Shown: one piece after another, positions 1-8,375 of the stretch
Numbering within the stretch: the first letter of the stretch is position 1
Layout of the letters: each line of letters begins with the position of its first letter
Source: an uncultured Megamonas sp.
GTDB taxonomy: Bacteria; Bacillota; Negativicutes; Selenomonadales; Selenomonadaceae
Reading direction: 5' to 3'
Assembly (NCBI GenBank): GCA_900554895.1
Contig: USIX01000039.1
Coordinates: 1-16,703, forward strand
Length of the DNA stretch: 16,703 nt
Translations under genes and position numbers: made by a program
Notes under the pieces: model-generated
The model's database searches: none
What the model saw: the letters and a program-made list of their open reading frames with translations, nothing else
What the model was told of the DNA's origin: nothing

Positions 1-298
1 GAAGAAAAGAATTTGAAACGTTTGTCTGATTTGGATGACGTTCCACCCAAATGGAGAAAATACGAAGCTTGCGTATACAGTATGGAGAAAAAATGAAGCC
101 GACTGTTCCGCCGATAGCACTACCCAGTACAATGGATATGACATTCATCATGGTCATATCTAAAATGTCTAAATTTATTCGTAAAAATTCCGCGCTGATA
201 ATAAAGGCCAGAAGCGGACTGGCAAATTCAAATAAAGTAGCGCCAAGTACTACAGCGAAAGCTGTAATAAAAAATTTTAATACCTTATTTAATAACAC
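1..298 (-). CDS. PIN/TRAM-domain integral membrane protein (YacL-like), N-terminal part only
   Basis: The minus strand opens with GTG at 298-296, preceded by AAGGGGG, and stays open to the window edge (99 codons). It shows two hydrophobic segments, roughly residues 6-30 and 47-65, separated by a short loop containing LRINLDILDM. This matches the membrane N-terminus of YacL-type proteins, whose cytosolic PIN nuclease-like and TRAM domains would lie outside the window. Placement right after radA agrees, because radA and yacL-type genes are neighbours in many Firmicutes. After the WVER motif at about residue 80 the reading becomes HPNQTNVSNS, which does not look like the usual continuation into a third membrane segment. 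The first 45 bases may therefore hold a junction or sequence problem. The family call is fairly good; the function is not known from sequence. Confidence 0.7.
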   Translation of the reverse strand, partial: MLLNKVLKFFITAFAVVLGATLFEFASPLLAFIISAEFLRINLDILDMTMMNVISIVLGSAIGGTVGFIFSPYCIRKLRIFSIWVERHPNQTNVSNSFL

Positions 299-337
299 TG
301 TTGTTCTTGAACCCCCTTTTTTAAGATGATATAAACT

Positions 338-366
338 ATTGTACTAAAATAATGAACAAAAGTCTA
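338..366 (-). promoter_or_regulatory. Probable sigma-A promoter for the yacL-like gene
   Basis: On the minus strand TAGACT (366-361) and TACAAT (343-338) are separated by exactly 17 bases, with the GTG start about 40 bases downstream. The -10 matches five of six consensus bases and the -35 four of six. This would give the yacL-like gene its own start in addition to read-through from radA. Confidence 0.5.
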
Positions 367-436
367 TGCAGATTGATAAAATCTAATCAAAATCTAATCA
401 TACTCGTTATGCAAGTAAAAATATCTAGCTTGTAAA

Positions 437-1816
437 TCAAGCGAAAACGTATTTGAGCGCTTCGCTGAGGTATTTTACGCCGTGAATATTAATATTGCCT
501 GAATAGGTGTCAAGTCGTTCAAGATTTTTGTAAGGGAGTATTATATTGGTAAAGCCCATACGAACAGCTTCGCGTACTCTGATATCAGGCTGACTGACGG
601 AACGGACCTCGCCGGACAGCCCTACTTCGCCGAAAATAATGGTCTGCGGCTTGATACTTTGATTGCGGAAACTTGAGGCCATAGCGCAGCAAAGAGCAAG
701 GTCGACGGCAGGGTCATCTATTTTTATGCCGCCGGCGACTTTTACATAAACATCACAGCTGCCGATATTGAGATGAACCCGTTTTTCCAGTACGGCAAGC
801 AGCAGCTGGATTTTCTTTATATCGATAGAGTCGGATGTACGACGCGGCGGTACGTACGGAGTCGGCGCAACAAGCGACTGTATTTCCACCAAAAGAGGAC
901 GTGTTCCTTCCAGTGCGGGAATGATTACAGTACCGGAAATACTGCTAGTCTGTTCGGAAAGAAACATTTTGGAGGCATCGGGTACATCAACCAAGCCGTT
1001 TTCACGCATTTCAAAAATACCGATTTCATTTGTATTGCCGAAGCGGTTTTTTACGGCGCGGAGTACGCGGTATTCGGCATTGCGCTCACCTTCAAAATAC
1101 AGTACCGTATCGACAATATGCTCCAGAACGCGCGGACCGGCAAGTGTACCGTCTTTTGTCACATGTCCGATGATGAAAATGGCGATATTGTTCTGCTTGG
1201 CAATGCGCAAAAGACTCACGGAACATTCGCGTACCTGACTGACGCTGCCCGGCGCACTTTGGATATCAGGTCGGAAAATGGTCTGAATGGAGTCGATAAT
1301 CAGCAGGTCCGGTTTATGGTCAAGTACGTGGCGTTCAATGCGTTCCAAATCCGTCTCACTCAGAACATACAGATTGTCATCCAGTGCATTTAACCTGTCG
1401 GCTCGCATACGGATTTGACGGGAACTTTCTTCGCCTGTTACGTACAGTACTTTGTGTTTTTTGGCAACATAGGCGCAAATGCGCAGATTAAGGCTCGATT
1501 TACCTACCCCGGGGTCGCCGACCATGAGTACGAGTGAGCCGGGAATAATGCCGCCGCCGAGTACACGGTTCATTTCCGGCGAACCGGCACTGAAGCGGGG
1601 CAAATCTTCTGTTGTTATTTCTTTTATCGGTTTGGGTACAGTGTTCGTTTTGGTAGTGCTCAGGCTGAAGCCGCGACTTGAGCCTATAGAGGAACCGGTA
1701 TCCTCCAGTTCCTCTACGAGCGTATTCCATTTACCGCAGCCGGGACATTTGCCCAGCCATTTCGGTACACTGTAGCCGCATTCCTGACAAACATACAATG
1801 TTTTTCTTTTAGCCAT
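437..1816 (-). CDS. radA: DNA repair protein RadA (branch-migration ATPase)
   Basis: 459 residues, the usual full length. RadA is a RecA-like, hexameric DnaB-like ATPase that drives branch migration of recombination intermediates in the cytosol. Domains in order: a four-cysteine zinc finger (C10, C13, C24, C27); Walker A GDPGVGKSS at 100-108; Walker B LLIIDS at 171-176; the RadA-specific KNRFG motif at 256-260; and a C-terminal Lon-protease-like domain from about 285 to the end, containing FGEVGLSGEVR. It starts at ATG with AAAGGA about 10 bases upstream. It lies 143 bases after clpC with no clear terminator between, so it is probably at least partly co-transcribed with the ctsR operon. Nothing is missing or broken. 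Confidence 0.97.
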   Translation of the reverse strand: MAKRKTLYVCQECGYSVPKWLGKCPGCGKWNTLVEELEDTGSSIGSSRGFSLSTTKTNTVPKPIKEITTEDLPRFSAGSPEMNRVLGGGIIPGSLVLMVGDPGVGKSSLNLRICAYVAKKHKVLYVTGEESSRQIRMRADRLNALDDNLYVLSETDLERIERHVLDHKPDLLIIDSIQTIFRPDIQSAPGSVSQVRECSVSLLRIAKQNNIAIFIIGHVTKDGTLAGPRVLEHIVDTVLYFEGERNAEYRVLRAVKNRFGNTNEIGIFEMRENGLVDVPDASKMFLSEQTSSISGTVIIPALEGTRPLLVEIQSLVAPTPYVPPRRTSDSIDIKKIQLLLAVLEKRVHLNIGSCDVYVKVAGGIKIDDPAVDLALCCAMASSFRNQSIKPQTIIFGEVGLSGEVRSVSQPDIRVREAVRMGFTNIILPYKNLERLDTYSGNINIHGVKYLSEALKYVFA

Positions 1817-1959
1817 GATAAATTTCCTTTGTTGTGTTTTATCTGTGCGATATTTTCTGTTTTAGGTATTTGCTGATTGATTTTAACAGCCAGTAAATGG
1901 CAATGGCGAAATTTAAAATGAAATTTTTCAAATTGGCGAAAACGGATTTGTCCGCCAGT

Positions 1960-4470
1960 TTATCCTTGGGCAATCTGTTCATTTACATCCTCATTTATTT
2001 CTGTAAAAGAAAAATCAAGCTCATCATCAATACAGTCAACGGTAATCTGCTGATGCTGCTTAATTTTTTTGCGCAGCAGTTCTTCCGCCAGAGGGTCCTC
2101 AAGATAACGCTGTACGGCGCGTTTCAGCGGGCGGGCACCGTATGCACTGTCCGTACCGTGCGCCAGCAGATACTGTTTGGCACTGTTCGTAACGGTAAGT
2201 TTTATGCCCATTGCCTGCAGACGGTTTTCCAGATTGTGCAGAAGCAGGCCGATTATTTCCAGCAGTTCTTTATCCGTCAGCGGGTCGAAAATGATTATTT
2301 CATCAATACGGTTCAAAAATTCCGGCTTGAACTGTTTTTTTACTTCATCCATAACAAGTTTTTTTGCATCATTATTTGAAGTTTCTTCATTATTATTTAC
2401 AGCAAAGCCCAAAGAAGAATTTTTCTGTTTCTGCAGTTTGAAAGCACCGGCATTGGAAGTCATGATGATTACCGTATTTTTAAAATCGACGGTGCGTCCC
2501 TGACTGTCTGTCAGGCGGCCGTCTTCCAATACCTGCAGTAGAATATTGAAGACATCGGGATGAGCTTTTTCAATTTCATCAAGCAGCATAACGGCATACG
2601 GTTTGCGACGGATAGCATCAGTGAGCTGACCGCCTTCGTCATAGCCGACATAACCGGGCGGTGCTCCGACCATACGGGAAACGGTATGTTTTTCCATATA
2701 CTCGCTCATATCGAAACGTATCATAGCTGCTTCATCTCCGAAAATGGCTTCGGCTAAAGACCGGGCAAGTTCCGTTTTGCCCACTCCTGTCGGACCCAGG
2801 AATAGAAAAGAACCGATAGGCCGTTTCGGGTCTTTGAGTCCTGCTCTGGCACGGCGAATGGCTTTGGCGACAGCGGATACACCTTCATTTTGACCAACAA
2901 CGCGTTTGTGCATGATATCCTCCATATGAAGCAGGCGATCGGCTTCCTTAGTCACCAGTTTTTTCACCGGAATGCCCGTCCATAAAGTGGCGACATCGGC
3001 GATATCGTTTTCTGTAACTTCTATCTGCGTGTTATTCTGTTTTTCCCAGTCGGATTTTATTTCATAGAGTTGCTGTTTTAAATTTGTTTCATCATCGCGG
3101 ATTTTGGCGGCAAGTTCGTAGTTCTGCTCGTTTATTGCTTTTTCCTTATCTTTGCGAAGTGCATTGAGCTGTAATTCCAAAGAAGTGATGTTGCGCGGAT
3201 TGGCAACGGTGCTGAGGCGGACTTTAGCGGCAGCCTCATCCATCAGGTCAATGGCCTTATCCGGCAGAAAACGGTCGGTTATATAACGATGGGATATTTT
3301 TACAGCGGCTTCGATTGCTTTGTCTGTGATTTTAGCACAATGGAATTTTTCGTATTTATCACGGATACCCATCAATATGGAAATGGCATCCTCAACACTC
3401 GGCTCATGCACCATTATCGTCTGAAAACGGCGTTCCAGTGCAGCGTCTTTTTCGATGTATTTTTTGTATTCCTTCAAAGTGGTTGCACCGATTACCTGAA
3501 TTTCACCGCGCGACAGAGCCGGTTTTAAAATATTTGCGGCATCGAGCGAGCCTTCGCCTGCTCCGGCTCCGATTAAAGTGTGCATTTCATCAATAAAGAG
3601 AATGATATTCTGATTTTCAATTATTTCATCAATTACTTTTTTCAGTCGGTCTTCAAATTCACCGCGGTATTTTGCTCCGGCGACGAGTGAAGCCATACTG
3701 AGCGATACAACACGTTTGTTGGCAAGAACTTTCGGTGTCAGTCCCTGAATAAGTCTTTGAGCCAGTCCTTCCGCCACAGCCGTTTTGCCGACGCCCGGCT
3801 CACCGATTAAAACGGGATTGTTTTTCGTGCGGCGGCTTAAAATCTGGATAACACGTTCAATTTCACGATTGCGGCCGATAACAGGGTCGATTTTATTATT
3901 CTTCGCCAGTTCGTTTAAATCACGTCCGTATTTATCCAGCAGCGGTGTGGAGGATTTTGGCGTTTCAGTATATGTCTTTTCTGTCTGAGGAGTTATTTCG
4001 TCTTCATTATCATTATTGGCGGCAGTGTCGTTTTCATTGAGTAAATCCAGTACGGCTGAATGAATGATATCAAGGTCGGCACCGAGTGATATCAGTATTT
4101 GTGAAGCGATATTCTCTTTATCACTGACAATGCCGAGCAGAATATGTTCAGCACCGATATAGTCGTGTGATAATATCTGTGCCTCCTTGACAGCAAGTTC
4201 CAGCGTTTCCTTGGCGTCCGGAGTGTAGCCTATTTCATGAATATAATAATCGTCATAATCCTGTGACGGTGCTATATCATGAACTCTCTGGCGCAGGCTG
4301 TATAAATCAATGCCCAGGGAGGATAAGGCTTTAGCGGCAATGCTGCTTCCCTCGTGCAAAAGACCCAAAAGCAGATGCTCTGTGCCGACATAGTTATGTT
4401 TTAAATGTCTGGCTTCATATTGTGCCAGTTTCAATACTTTTATTGCGTTTTGCGTAAAACGTCTCTGCAT
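1960..4470 (-). CDS. clpC: ATP-dependent Clp protease ATPase subunit ClpC
   Basis: 836 residues, intact. This AAA+ unfoldase feeds substrates, including arginine-phosphorylated proteins, to ClpP. Seen in order: two Clp-N repeats (about 4-140, with the paired EHLLLG and EHILLG motifs); a linker rich in D, E, N and T; AAA-1 with Walker A GEPGVGKT at 223-230 and Walker B LFIDEM at 291-296; a middle domain with a UVR-type coiled coil (about 430-470) that marks ClpC rather than ClpA or ClpB; AAA-2 with Walker A GPTGVGKT at 559-566; and the C-terminal D2 small domain. The gene starts 2 bases after the mcsB stop, so it is translated as part of the ctsR-mcsA-mcsB-clpC operon under CtsR control. Confidence 0.97.
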   Translation of the reverse strand: MQRRFTQNAIKVLKLAQYEARHLKHNYVGTEHLLLGLLHEGSSIAAKALSSLGIDLYSLRQRVHDIAPSQDYDDYYIHEIGYTPDAKETLELAVKEAQILSHDYIGAEHILLGIVSDKENIASQILISLGADLDIIHSAVLDLLNENDTAANNDNEDEITPQTEKTYTETPKSSTPLLDKYGRDLNELAKNNKIDPVIGRNREIERVIQILSRRTKNNPVLIGEPGVGKTAVAEGLAQRLIQGLTPKVLANKRVVSLSMASLVAGAKYRGEFEDRLKKVIDEIIENQNIILFIDEMHTLIGAGAGEGSLDAANILKPALSRGEIQVIGATTLKEYKKYIEKDAALERRFQTIMVHEPSVEDAISILMGIRDKYEKFHCAKITDKAIEAAVKISHRYITDRFLPDKAIDLMDEAAAKVRLSTVANPRNITSLELQLNALRKDKEKAINEQNYELAAKIRDDETNLKQQLYEIKSDWEKQNNTQIEVTENDIADVATLWTGIPVKKLVTKEADRLLHMEDIMHKRVVGQNEGVSAVAKAIRRARAGLKDPKRPIGSFLFLGPTGVGKTELARSLAEAIFGDEAAMIRFDMSEYMEKHTVSRMVGAPPGYVGYDEGGQLTDAIRRKPYAVMLLDEIEKAHPDVFNILLQVLEDGRLTDSQGRTVDFKNTVIIMTSNAGAFKLQKQKNSSLGFAVNNNEETSNNDAKKLVMDEVKKQFKPEFLNRIDEIIIFDPLTDKELLEIIGLLLHNLENRLQAMGIKLTVTNSAKQYLLAHGTDSAYGARPLKRAVQRYLEDPLAEELLRKKIKQHQQITVDCIDDELDFSFTEINEDVNEQIAQG

Positions 4471-4472
4471 GA

Positions 4473-5546
4473 TTATTCCTTTCTGCTTTGCAAACCGTTA
4501 AATATTTTTCTGATTACGGCAGCGCGCTGTTTTTCGATTTCCTGCGGTGACATGTTTTCCGTTTCATTCAGATTTTGCAGATAATTTTTCTGTCCGGCGA
4601 TTAAAAGAAGATTTAAAATATCCGCCTGTGTTTCGTCGATGATGTTCATATCCACGCCGAGACGTACTTTGCTGGCGAGATTGAGCATTTCATGCTGGGA
4701 AATGGAATGAGCATATTTCAGTATGCCGAATGAACGCCATACTCTGTTTTCCAGATTATCATGTGAATAACTTGAAAGTGCTTTGCGGGCATCCTGTTCA
4801 TGCGAGATGATTTCCTGTACGGTAGCGCCGAGATTATCGATTAATTCCTGTTCTTTGAAACCGAGTGTCAGCTGATTGGATGTCTGGAAAAGATTACCCA
4901 GATTGTCTTCACCGAACAGGCCACGGATAGCCATGCCGAGCTGTGGAGAAATGTTGATGATTTTAGAAATCTGCTGCGTCATGACAAGTGCCGGCAGATG
5001 AAGCAGTACAGTTGCCCGCAGCCCTGTACCCAAGTTAGTCGGACAGGCAGTCAGATAGCCCATTTTTTCATCAAAAGCAATATTCAGATAAGCTTCAATA
5101 GCATCATCAATGGCAAATGCCGTTTTGAGACAGCTGTTTAAATCAAGTCCTGGTGCCATACACTGAATGCGCAGGTGGTCGTCTTCGTTCACCATAATGC
5201 TGACGGACAGGTCATCGCTTAAAATCACCAGACGATTTTCGGGGTGTTCAATCAGTTTTTTGCTGATTAAGAATTTTTCTGCCAGTACATTCTGCTGCAA
5301 ACGGCTAAGTTTATCTATTTCCAGATAATAAAAATGAAGTCCTGTAGCCGTTTCAATCGCCGGTATTAAGCGCGATATGAGTTCTTTAACCTGAATTAAA
5401 TCAGACCGTTTGGCACGATTAGGAAACGGTATGTTTTTCAGATTGCGTGCCAGACGAATTCGACTGGCAAGCGCAATATCGCTGTTTTTGCCGGAAAAAT
5501 TGAGCCAGGAAAGACTCGGGTCTGTAAATAAAGCAGTATTAGTCAT
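4473..5546 (-). CDS. mcsB: Protein-arginine kinase McsB
   Basis: 357 residues, the normal length. McsB phosphorylates arginine side chains on damaged proteins and on CtsR, marking them for ClpCP. It has the phosphagen-kinase fold: SRIRLARN at 28-35, the segment around EDDHLRIQ at 121-128, and the active-site loop CPTNLGTGLRA at 168-178, where C168 corresponds to the conserved catalytic-loop cysteine. It begins at ATG, overlapping the last 8 bases of mcsA (ATGACTAA), with AGGTGA upstream. The overlap implies translational coupling with its activator McsA. Confidence 0.95.
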   Translation of the reverse strand: MTNTALFTDPSLSWLNFSGKNSDIALASRIRLARNLKNIPFPNRAKRSDLIQVKELISRLIPAIETATGLHFYYLEIDKLSRLQQNVLAEKFLISKKLIEHPENRLVILSDDLSVSIMVNEDDHLRIQCMAPGLDLNSCLKTAFAIDDAIEAYLNIAFDEKMGYLTACPTNLGTGLRATVLLHLPALVMTQQISKIINISPQLGMAIRGLFGEDNLGNLFQTSNQLTLGFKEQELIDNLGATVQEIISHEQDARKALSSYSHDNLENRVWRSFGILKYAHSISQHEMLNLASKVRLGVDMNIIDETQADILNLLLIAGQKNYLQNLNETENMSPQEIEKQRAAVIRKIFNGLQSRKE

Positions 5547-6093
5547 TTATATCACCTGCCTGTTCTTTATGCAGATTGGTATTCAGCTGATTTTCTAAAA
5601 GTTTGATGCGGTCACGTAAAACAGCAGCCTGTTCGTATTCTTCATCATTGATGAATTCCTTGATTTTCTGACGCAGTGCGGCTATTTCTTGTTTTAATCC
5701 CAGATTGCCGCCGGCACGGCGCGGAATTTTACCGATATGGCTGCTGTAACCGTGAATGCGGCGCAAAAAAGGTTCAAGACGCACGGCAAAAGTTTTATAA
5801 CATACACTGCAGCCGATTTTGCCGGTACGTTTAAAATCATTATATGTCATCTGGCAGTTCGGGCAGGTTAATTCCGGTTTCAGTTTTACCGGTTTGACTT
5901 CATTGCCGCCGACTGTTTCATGATTGAAAATTCCCGATAGAAAATCATTAATCGAAAAAATATTGTTTTTCTCCGTCAGCAGGCCGAGTTTCAGTGCACA
6001 GCTTTCGCACAGATGATGTTTGACCTGTCCCTGATTGGTAAGTTCCGTTATATAAATGCTGGCTTCATTTTTATTGCATTTATCACACAGCAT
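5539..6093 (-). CDS. mcsA: McsA, zinc-binding activator of McsB
   Basis: 184 residues when started at the ATG at 6093, which has an excellent AAGGAGG 8 bases upstream. An ATG nine codons earlier overlaps the end of ctsR and has no comparable ribosome site, so it was not used. Seen: four CxxC pairs (C3/C6, C29/C32, C77/C80, C95/C98) that form the zinc-binding portion, and a C-terminal UVR coiled-coil motif (about 134-170, including DEEYEQAAVLRD). McsA stimulates McsB kinase activity and helps inactivate CtsR under stress. It sits between ctsR and mcsB in the standard operon order. Confidence 0.95.
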   Translation of the reverse strand: MLCDKCNKNEASIYITELTNQGQVKHHLCESCALKLGLLTEKNNIFSINDFLSGIFNHETVGGNEVKPVKLKPELTCPNCQMTYNDFKRTGKIGCSVCYKTFAVRLEPFLRRIHGYSSHIGKIPRRAGGNLGLKQEIAALRQKIKEFINDEEYEQAAVLRDRIKLLENQLNTNLHKEQAGDIND

Positions 6094-6112
6094 AATAAAT
6101 TCCTCCTTATAA

Positions 6113-6559
6113 CTACGCAAAGTTCGCCAATGTTAAAATCAGTGATTTCATGAGTTCAGACCTGTCTTCCGGCTTCAATTTGTCGAAAACGACGGAAAGT
6201 GTCTGTAACATTAAAGCAGCTTCACGTTTTTTTATAATTTCACGTTTATACAAATAGTGAATAATATTTTTAAAGTCTTCAAATGATGTTTTGATATTTA
6301 TTTTAGCCAAAATATCCTGATAAATTAAATCTTGAAGCGGTACTCTGCCGATACGGATAAATCCGCCGAGACCGCGGCGTGATTCTACGACAAAACCTTT
6401 GTCCTGAGTAAAACGTGTACTTAAAACGTAACTTATCTGCGAAGGTGCGCAGGAAATTTCATCGGCAATATCTGAGCGTTTAAGTTCCACTTTACGGTTT
6501 TGCTCCGCCGCCAGCCGACGTAAGATGTAATCTTCAATTAAATCAGCTATATTGCTCAT
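6113..6559 (-). CDS. ctsR: Transcriptional repressor CtsR
   Basis: 148 residues from the ATG at 6559, preceded by AAAGGTGA. A GTG three codons earlier lies inside that ribosome site and is rejected. CtsR is the dimeric repressor of clp heat-shock genes. The N-terminal winged HTH is visible (about 28-70): a helix region with CAPSQISYVLSTRF, then the wing RRGLGGFIRI, where the glycine-rich tip contacts DNA and senses heat. The C-terminal half (about 85-148) is the helical dimerisation part that McsB targets. First gene of its operon; mcsA starts about 20 bases after its stop. Confidence 0.95.
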   Translation of the reverse strand: MSNIADLIEDYILRRLAAEQNRKVELKRSDIADEISCAPSQISYVLSTRFTQDKGFVVESRRGLGGFIRIGRVPLQDLIYQDILAKINIKTSFEDFKNIIHYLYKREIIKKREAALMLQTLSVVFDKLKPEDRSELMKSLILTLANFA

Positions 6560-6599
6560 AATTATCACCTTTACTTTAATTATTTTGATTGTTAATTAT

Positions 6600-6628
6600 A
6601 TTATAGTTTGACTTTTTGACATTAGCAA
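6600..6628 (-). promoter_or_regulatory. ctsR operon promoter with CtsR-type operator in the spacer
   Basis: On the minus strand TTGCTA (6628-6623), a 17-base spacer, then a perfect TATAAT (6605-6600). The spacer carries two direct GTCAAA half-sites (6620-6615 and 6612-6607), the core of the CtsR heptad, arranged so that bound CtsR would block RNA polymerase. The half-sites are offset by 8 bases, whereas the familiar CtsR box (two AGTCAAA heptads separated by 3) has an offset of 10. The ctsR ATG lies about 40 bases downstream. Confidence 0.75.
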
Positions 6629-6660
6629 GATATATTTTATATAACCGGGTTGGAAATAAA

Positions 6661-6706
6661 AAATAAAGAGTATCCTCCAATATATTAGGATACTCTTTAT
6701 TTTTTG
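6661..6706. terminator. Strong bidirectional intrinsic terminator
   Basis: A perfect 16-bp inverted repeat (6661-6676 with 6687-6702) around a 10-base loop, with A-rich left and T-rich right flanks, so it can terminate in either direction. For leftward transcripts it ends the small membrane-protein gene at 6725 and insulates the ctsR promoter. Confidence 0.88.
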
Positions 6707-6724
6707 CCGTACTTTACTTAAAAA

Positions 6725-6973
6725 TTATTTATATGTAAATGCTAATATTATAAGACCGATAATAAGTACTATAATTAACGGCTTATATATTTTTCTGACA
6801 AACATTACTTTTGAAACAACACCTACACCCATAAGAAATTCATCTGCATAAGGAAGCGGGTCGGGTAAAAGTGCATTAGCGATAAAAATATATATTCTTA
6901 CAGCAAAAGGAGAAACAAAAGTAAGCGAAATCATTATAAAATAAAACAGTCCGATAAGAAGTAGCTTATCCAA
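6725..6973 (-). CDS. Small hypothetical membrane protein
   Basis: I do not recognise this protein. The frame is open further upstream, but that part reads through the tRNA terminator. The most likely start is the TTG at 6973, which follows AAGGG by about 10 bases and gives 82 residues. Two or three membrane segments are visible: residues 3-26, a possible middle stretch, and a clear C-terminal segment at about 62-80 (LIIVLIIGLIILAF). The loop between them contains DPLPYADEF. It lies between the tRNA-Lys terminator and the terminator at 6661 and is probably a host gene, not element cargo. The start codon is the weakest part of the call. Confidence 0.6.
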   Translation of the reverse strand: MDKLLLIGLFYFIMISLTFVSPFAVRIYIFIANALLPDPLPYADEFLMGVGVVSKVMFVRKIYKPLIIVLIIGLIILAFTYK

Positions 6974-6991
6974 AACATATATTCCCTTCTG

Positions 6992-7023
6992 AAAAATAAA
7001 AAAGCCACGAACCAAGTCGTGGC
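6992..7023 (-). terminator. tRNA-Lys intrinsic terminator
   Basis: On the minus strand, GCCACGA pairs with TCGTGGC around a 6-base loop and is followed by a T-rich run. It starts 13 bases beyond the CCA end of the tRNA fragment, as expected for the native terminator of the tRNA gene. Confidence 0.8.
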
Positions 7024-7036
7024 ATTATCTCATAAA

Positions 7037-7082
7037 TGGTGACCCACCGGGGAATCGAACCCCGAACCTGCTGATTAAGAGT
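7037..7082 (-). tRNA. 3' half of tRNA-Lys(CUU), split by element integration (attachment junction)
   Basis: Read on the minus strand, this is the 3' portion of a tRNA: part of the anticodon loop CTCTTAA (anticodon CTT), the 3' anticodon stem TCAGC, the variable loop, the T arm CGGGG-TTCGATT-CCCCG, the acceptor 3' strand GTGGGTC, discriminator A and encoded CCA. The complementary acceptor strand GACCCAC and the D arm do not occur upstream; the sequence there is AT-rich element DNA. Homology stops one base 5' of the anticodon loop, which points to strand exchange at or near that loop. The integrase gene next door agrees. The reconstituted tRNA should sit at the other end of the element, outside the window. 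Not a functional tRNA gene as it stands. Confidence 0.88.
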
Positions 7083-7118
7083 TAAAGCACAACGATTTTA
7101 TACATAAAACAAAGCCTT

Positions 7119-7236
7119 TGACATCATAATGTTGATAAAATACGCTATATTTGCTTAAAAATAACGCCATATAACGTGCTATATTTAACGATATATTTTA
7201 TACTATGATGTCAGCATGATGTCAAATATGATGTCA
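7119..7236. repeat. ATGATGTCA repeats, probable integrase arm-type sites
   Basis: ATGATGTCA occurs three times in direct orientation at 7205-7213, 7216-7224 and 7228-7236, 11 and 12 bases apart, about one helical turn. It occurs once inverted at 7119-7127. A second short repeat, GCTATATTT, is at 7144-7152 and 7178-7186. The cluster fills the space between the tRNA junction and int, where arm sites for a heterobivalent tyrosine integrase are expected. The last copy overlaps the int stop codon. The role is inferred from position and spacing. Confidence 0.65.
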
Positions 7237-8340
7237 TTTTTGAGCACGATTATTAAGAAAATCGGCTACAGTCTGTTTCATCTGTTCAGTTTTGTGTACA
7301 TATCTATTCAGAGTGAAAGAAGCATTTGCATGACCAGCTTGTGCTTGAATTGCTTTAGCCGGGATATTGGCTTCCGCTAGAGAGGTCAAGCAGGTGTGAC
7401 GAAATGATTTAAAGGTTATATCCGATTTTATGCCGGCTTTTCGTTTTAATTTCACGAACTCATGCGTTATGTTATCCGGTTGAATGAAATCGCCAAAACG
7501 TCCTCTGAAATTTGAAGTAAAAACAAAATCTTTATTGGTTAAAATTCGACTGTTGCTTTTAAATAATTCTTTTTGTTGTTCTCTATGTTTATTTAAAACA
7601 GATTTAACGATATTAGTTAGTGGAATATCTCGAATGCCATAATCCGTTTTAGGTTCACCTAAAGAAAATCTGGATGATAGAGAAGCATGTCTATCTGTTT
7701 TAATCGCATGATGTACGTGTATAGTGTTTGTTTTAAAATCTATATCTTGCCAACGGAGAGCTGCTATTTCAGAACGTCGCATACCTGTATCATACGCTAT
7801 CCACAGTATAGCTTTTAACTGTAAGTTCGACGTAGCATTTATAAGTTGTTTAAATTCATCTTCTGATATAATAGTAGCTTCCTTTGCTTTTGCTTTGGGC
7901 TTCTTTACGTTTATGCAAGGATTTTTGTTTATTAAATCCTCACGTAGTGCTTGCTGTAAGATTGCATTAATTATGATATAGCAATATTCTTTTGTTCGTG
8001 GTGTGGGAATGTTCCTTAATACGGCACGTATCAATGACGGAGTGATATCTTTTAGTTTATATTTATCTAATATCGGAGATATATGCAATCTAAGACTGTC
8101 TTTGTAGCTGTTTATAGTTGTTGGAGATACATCATCAGATTTTATCTTTAGCCATTCATCAGCCCATTCTTTGAATGTAGGCATTAATATTTCTTTGCCA
8201 TTATCTAATTTAACACGATTGAGTTCTCGTTGCACTTCTTCTTCGGTGTACCCATATACATACACACGGCGTTTTTCATTTGTTAGCGGGTCCGTAAGCA
8301 TAATAGATGATTGATAACGTCCATCTTTTCGTTTTTGCAT
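7234..8340 (-). CDS. int: Tyrosine-family site-specific integrase
   Basis: 368 residues from the ATG at 8340; an in-frame TTG at 8358 overlaps the AAAGG ribosome site and is less likely. Phage/ICE-type tyrosine recombinase that integrates the element at tRNA-Lys. Seen: an N-terminal arm-binding domain (about 1-45, with GRYQSSI and a YTEEE motif), a SAM-like core-binding domain (about 52-145, PTFKEWADEWL), then the catalytic domain. Active-site candidates are R188 in TGMRRSE, K231, R314 in FRHT, H337 in GH, and the nucleophile Y347 in NRY. The first position of the HxxR box is lysine (K311), a substitution known among natural tyrosine recombinases. It reads toward the attachment junction, and no good promoter of its own was found. 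Divergent to the DUF4160 operon. Confidence 0.94.
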   Translation of the reverse strand: MQKRKDGRYQSSIMLTDPLTNEKRRVYVYGYTEEEVQRELNRVKLDNGKEILMPTFKEWADEWLKIKSDDVSPTTINSYKDSLRLHISPILDKYKLKDITPSLIRAVLRNIPTPRTKEYCYIIINAILQQALREDLINKNPCINVKKPKAKAKEATIISEDEFKQLINATSNLQLKAILWIAYDTGMRRSEIAALRWQDIDFKTNTIHVHHAIKTDRHASLSSRFSLGEPKTDYGIRDIPLTNIVKSVLNKHREQQKELFKSNSRILTNKDFVFTSNFRGRFGDFIQPDNITHEFVKLKRKAGIKSDITFKSFRHTCLTSLAEANIPAKAIQAQAGHANASFTLNRYVHKTEQMKQTVADFLNNRAQK

Positions 8341-8375
8341 TTTATCACAACCTTTCAAGGATTATTTTTATAAGT

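Noticed and set aside
51-329. 92-codon plus-strand frame at the left edge
   Set aside because: Antisense to the yacL-like gene, whose minus-strand frame has a promoter, a ribosome site and sensible membrane segments.
773-1393. 206-codon plus-strand frame
   Set aside because: Lies wholly inside radA on the opposite strand, with no ribosome site and a composition of a shadow frame.
1838-1959. Possible terminator or promoter between clpC and radA
   Set aside because: Only short weak inverted repeats (for example CGGA-TTTG-TCCG) without a T run, and no convincing promoter pair.
1897-2379. 160-codon plus-strand frame
   Set aside because: Antisense to the end of clpC; no independent coding signal.
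7037-7140. Complete tRNA-Lys gene
   Set aside because: The acceptor 5' strand GACCCAC and the D arm are absent upstream; only the 3' half is present.
7119-7236. CRISPR-like array
   Set aside because: Repeats are only 9 bases with 2-3-base gaps and there are no spacers; they fit integrase arm sites.
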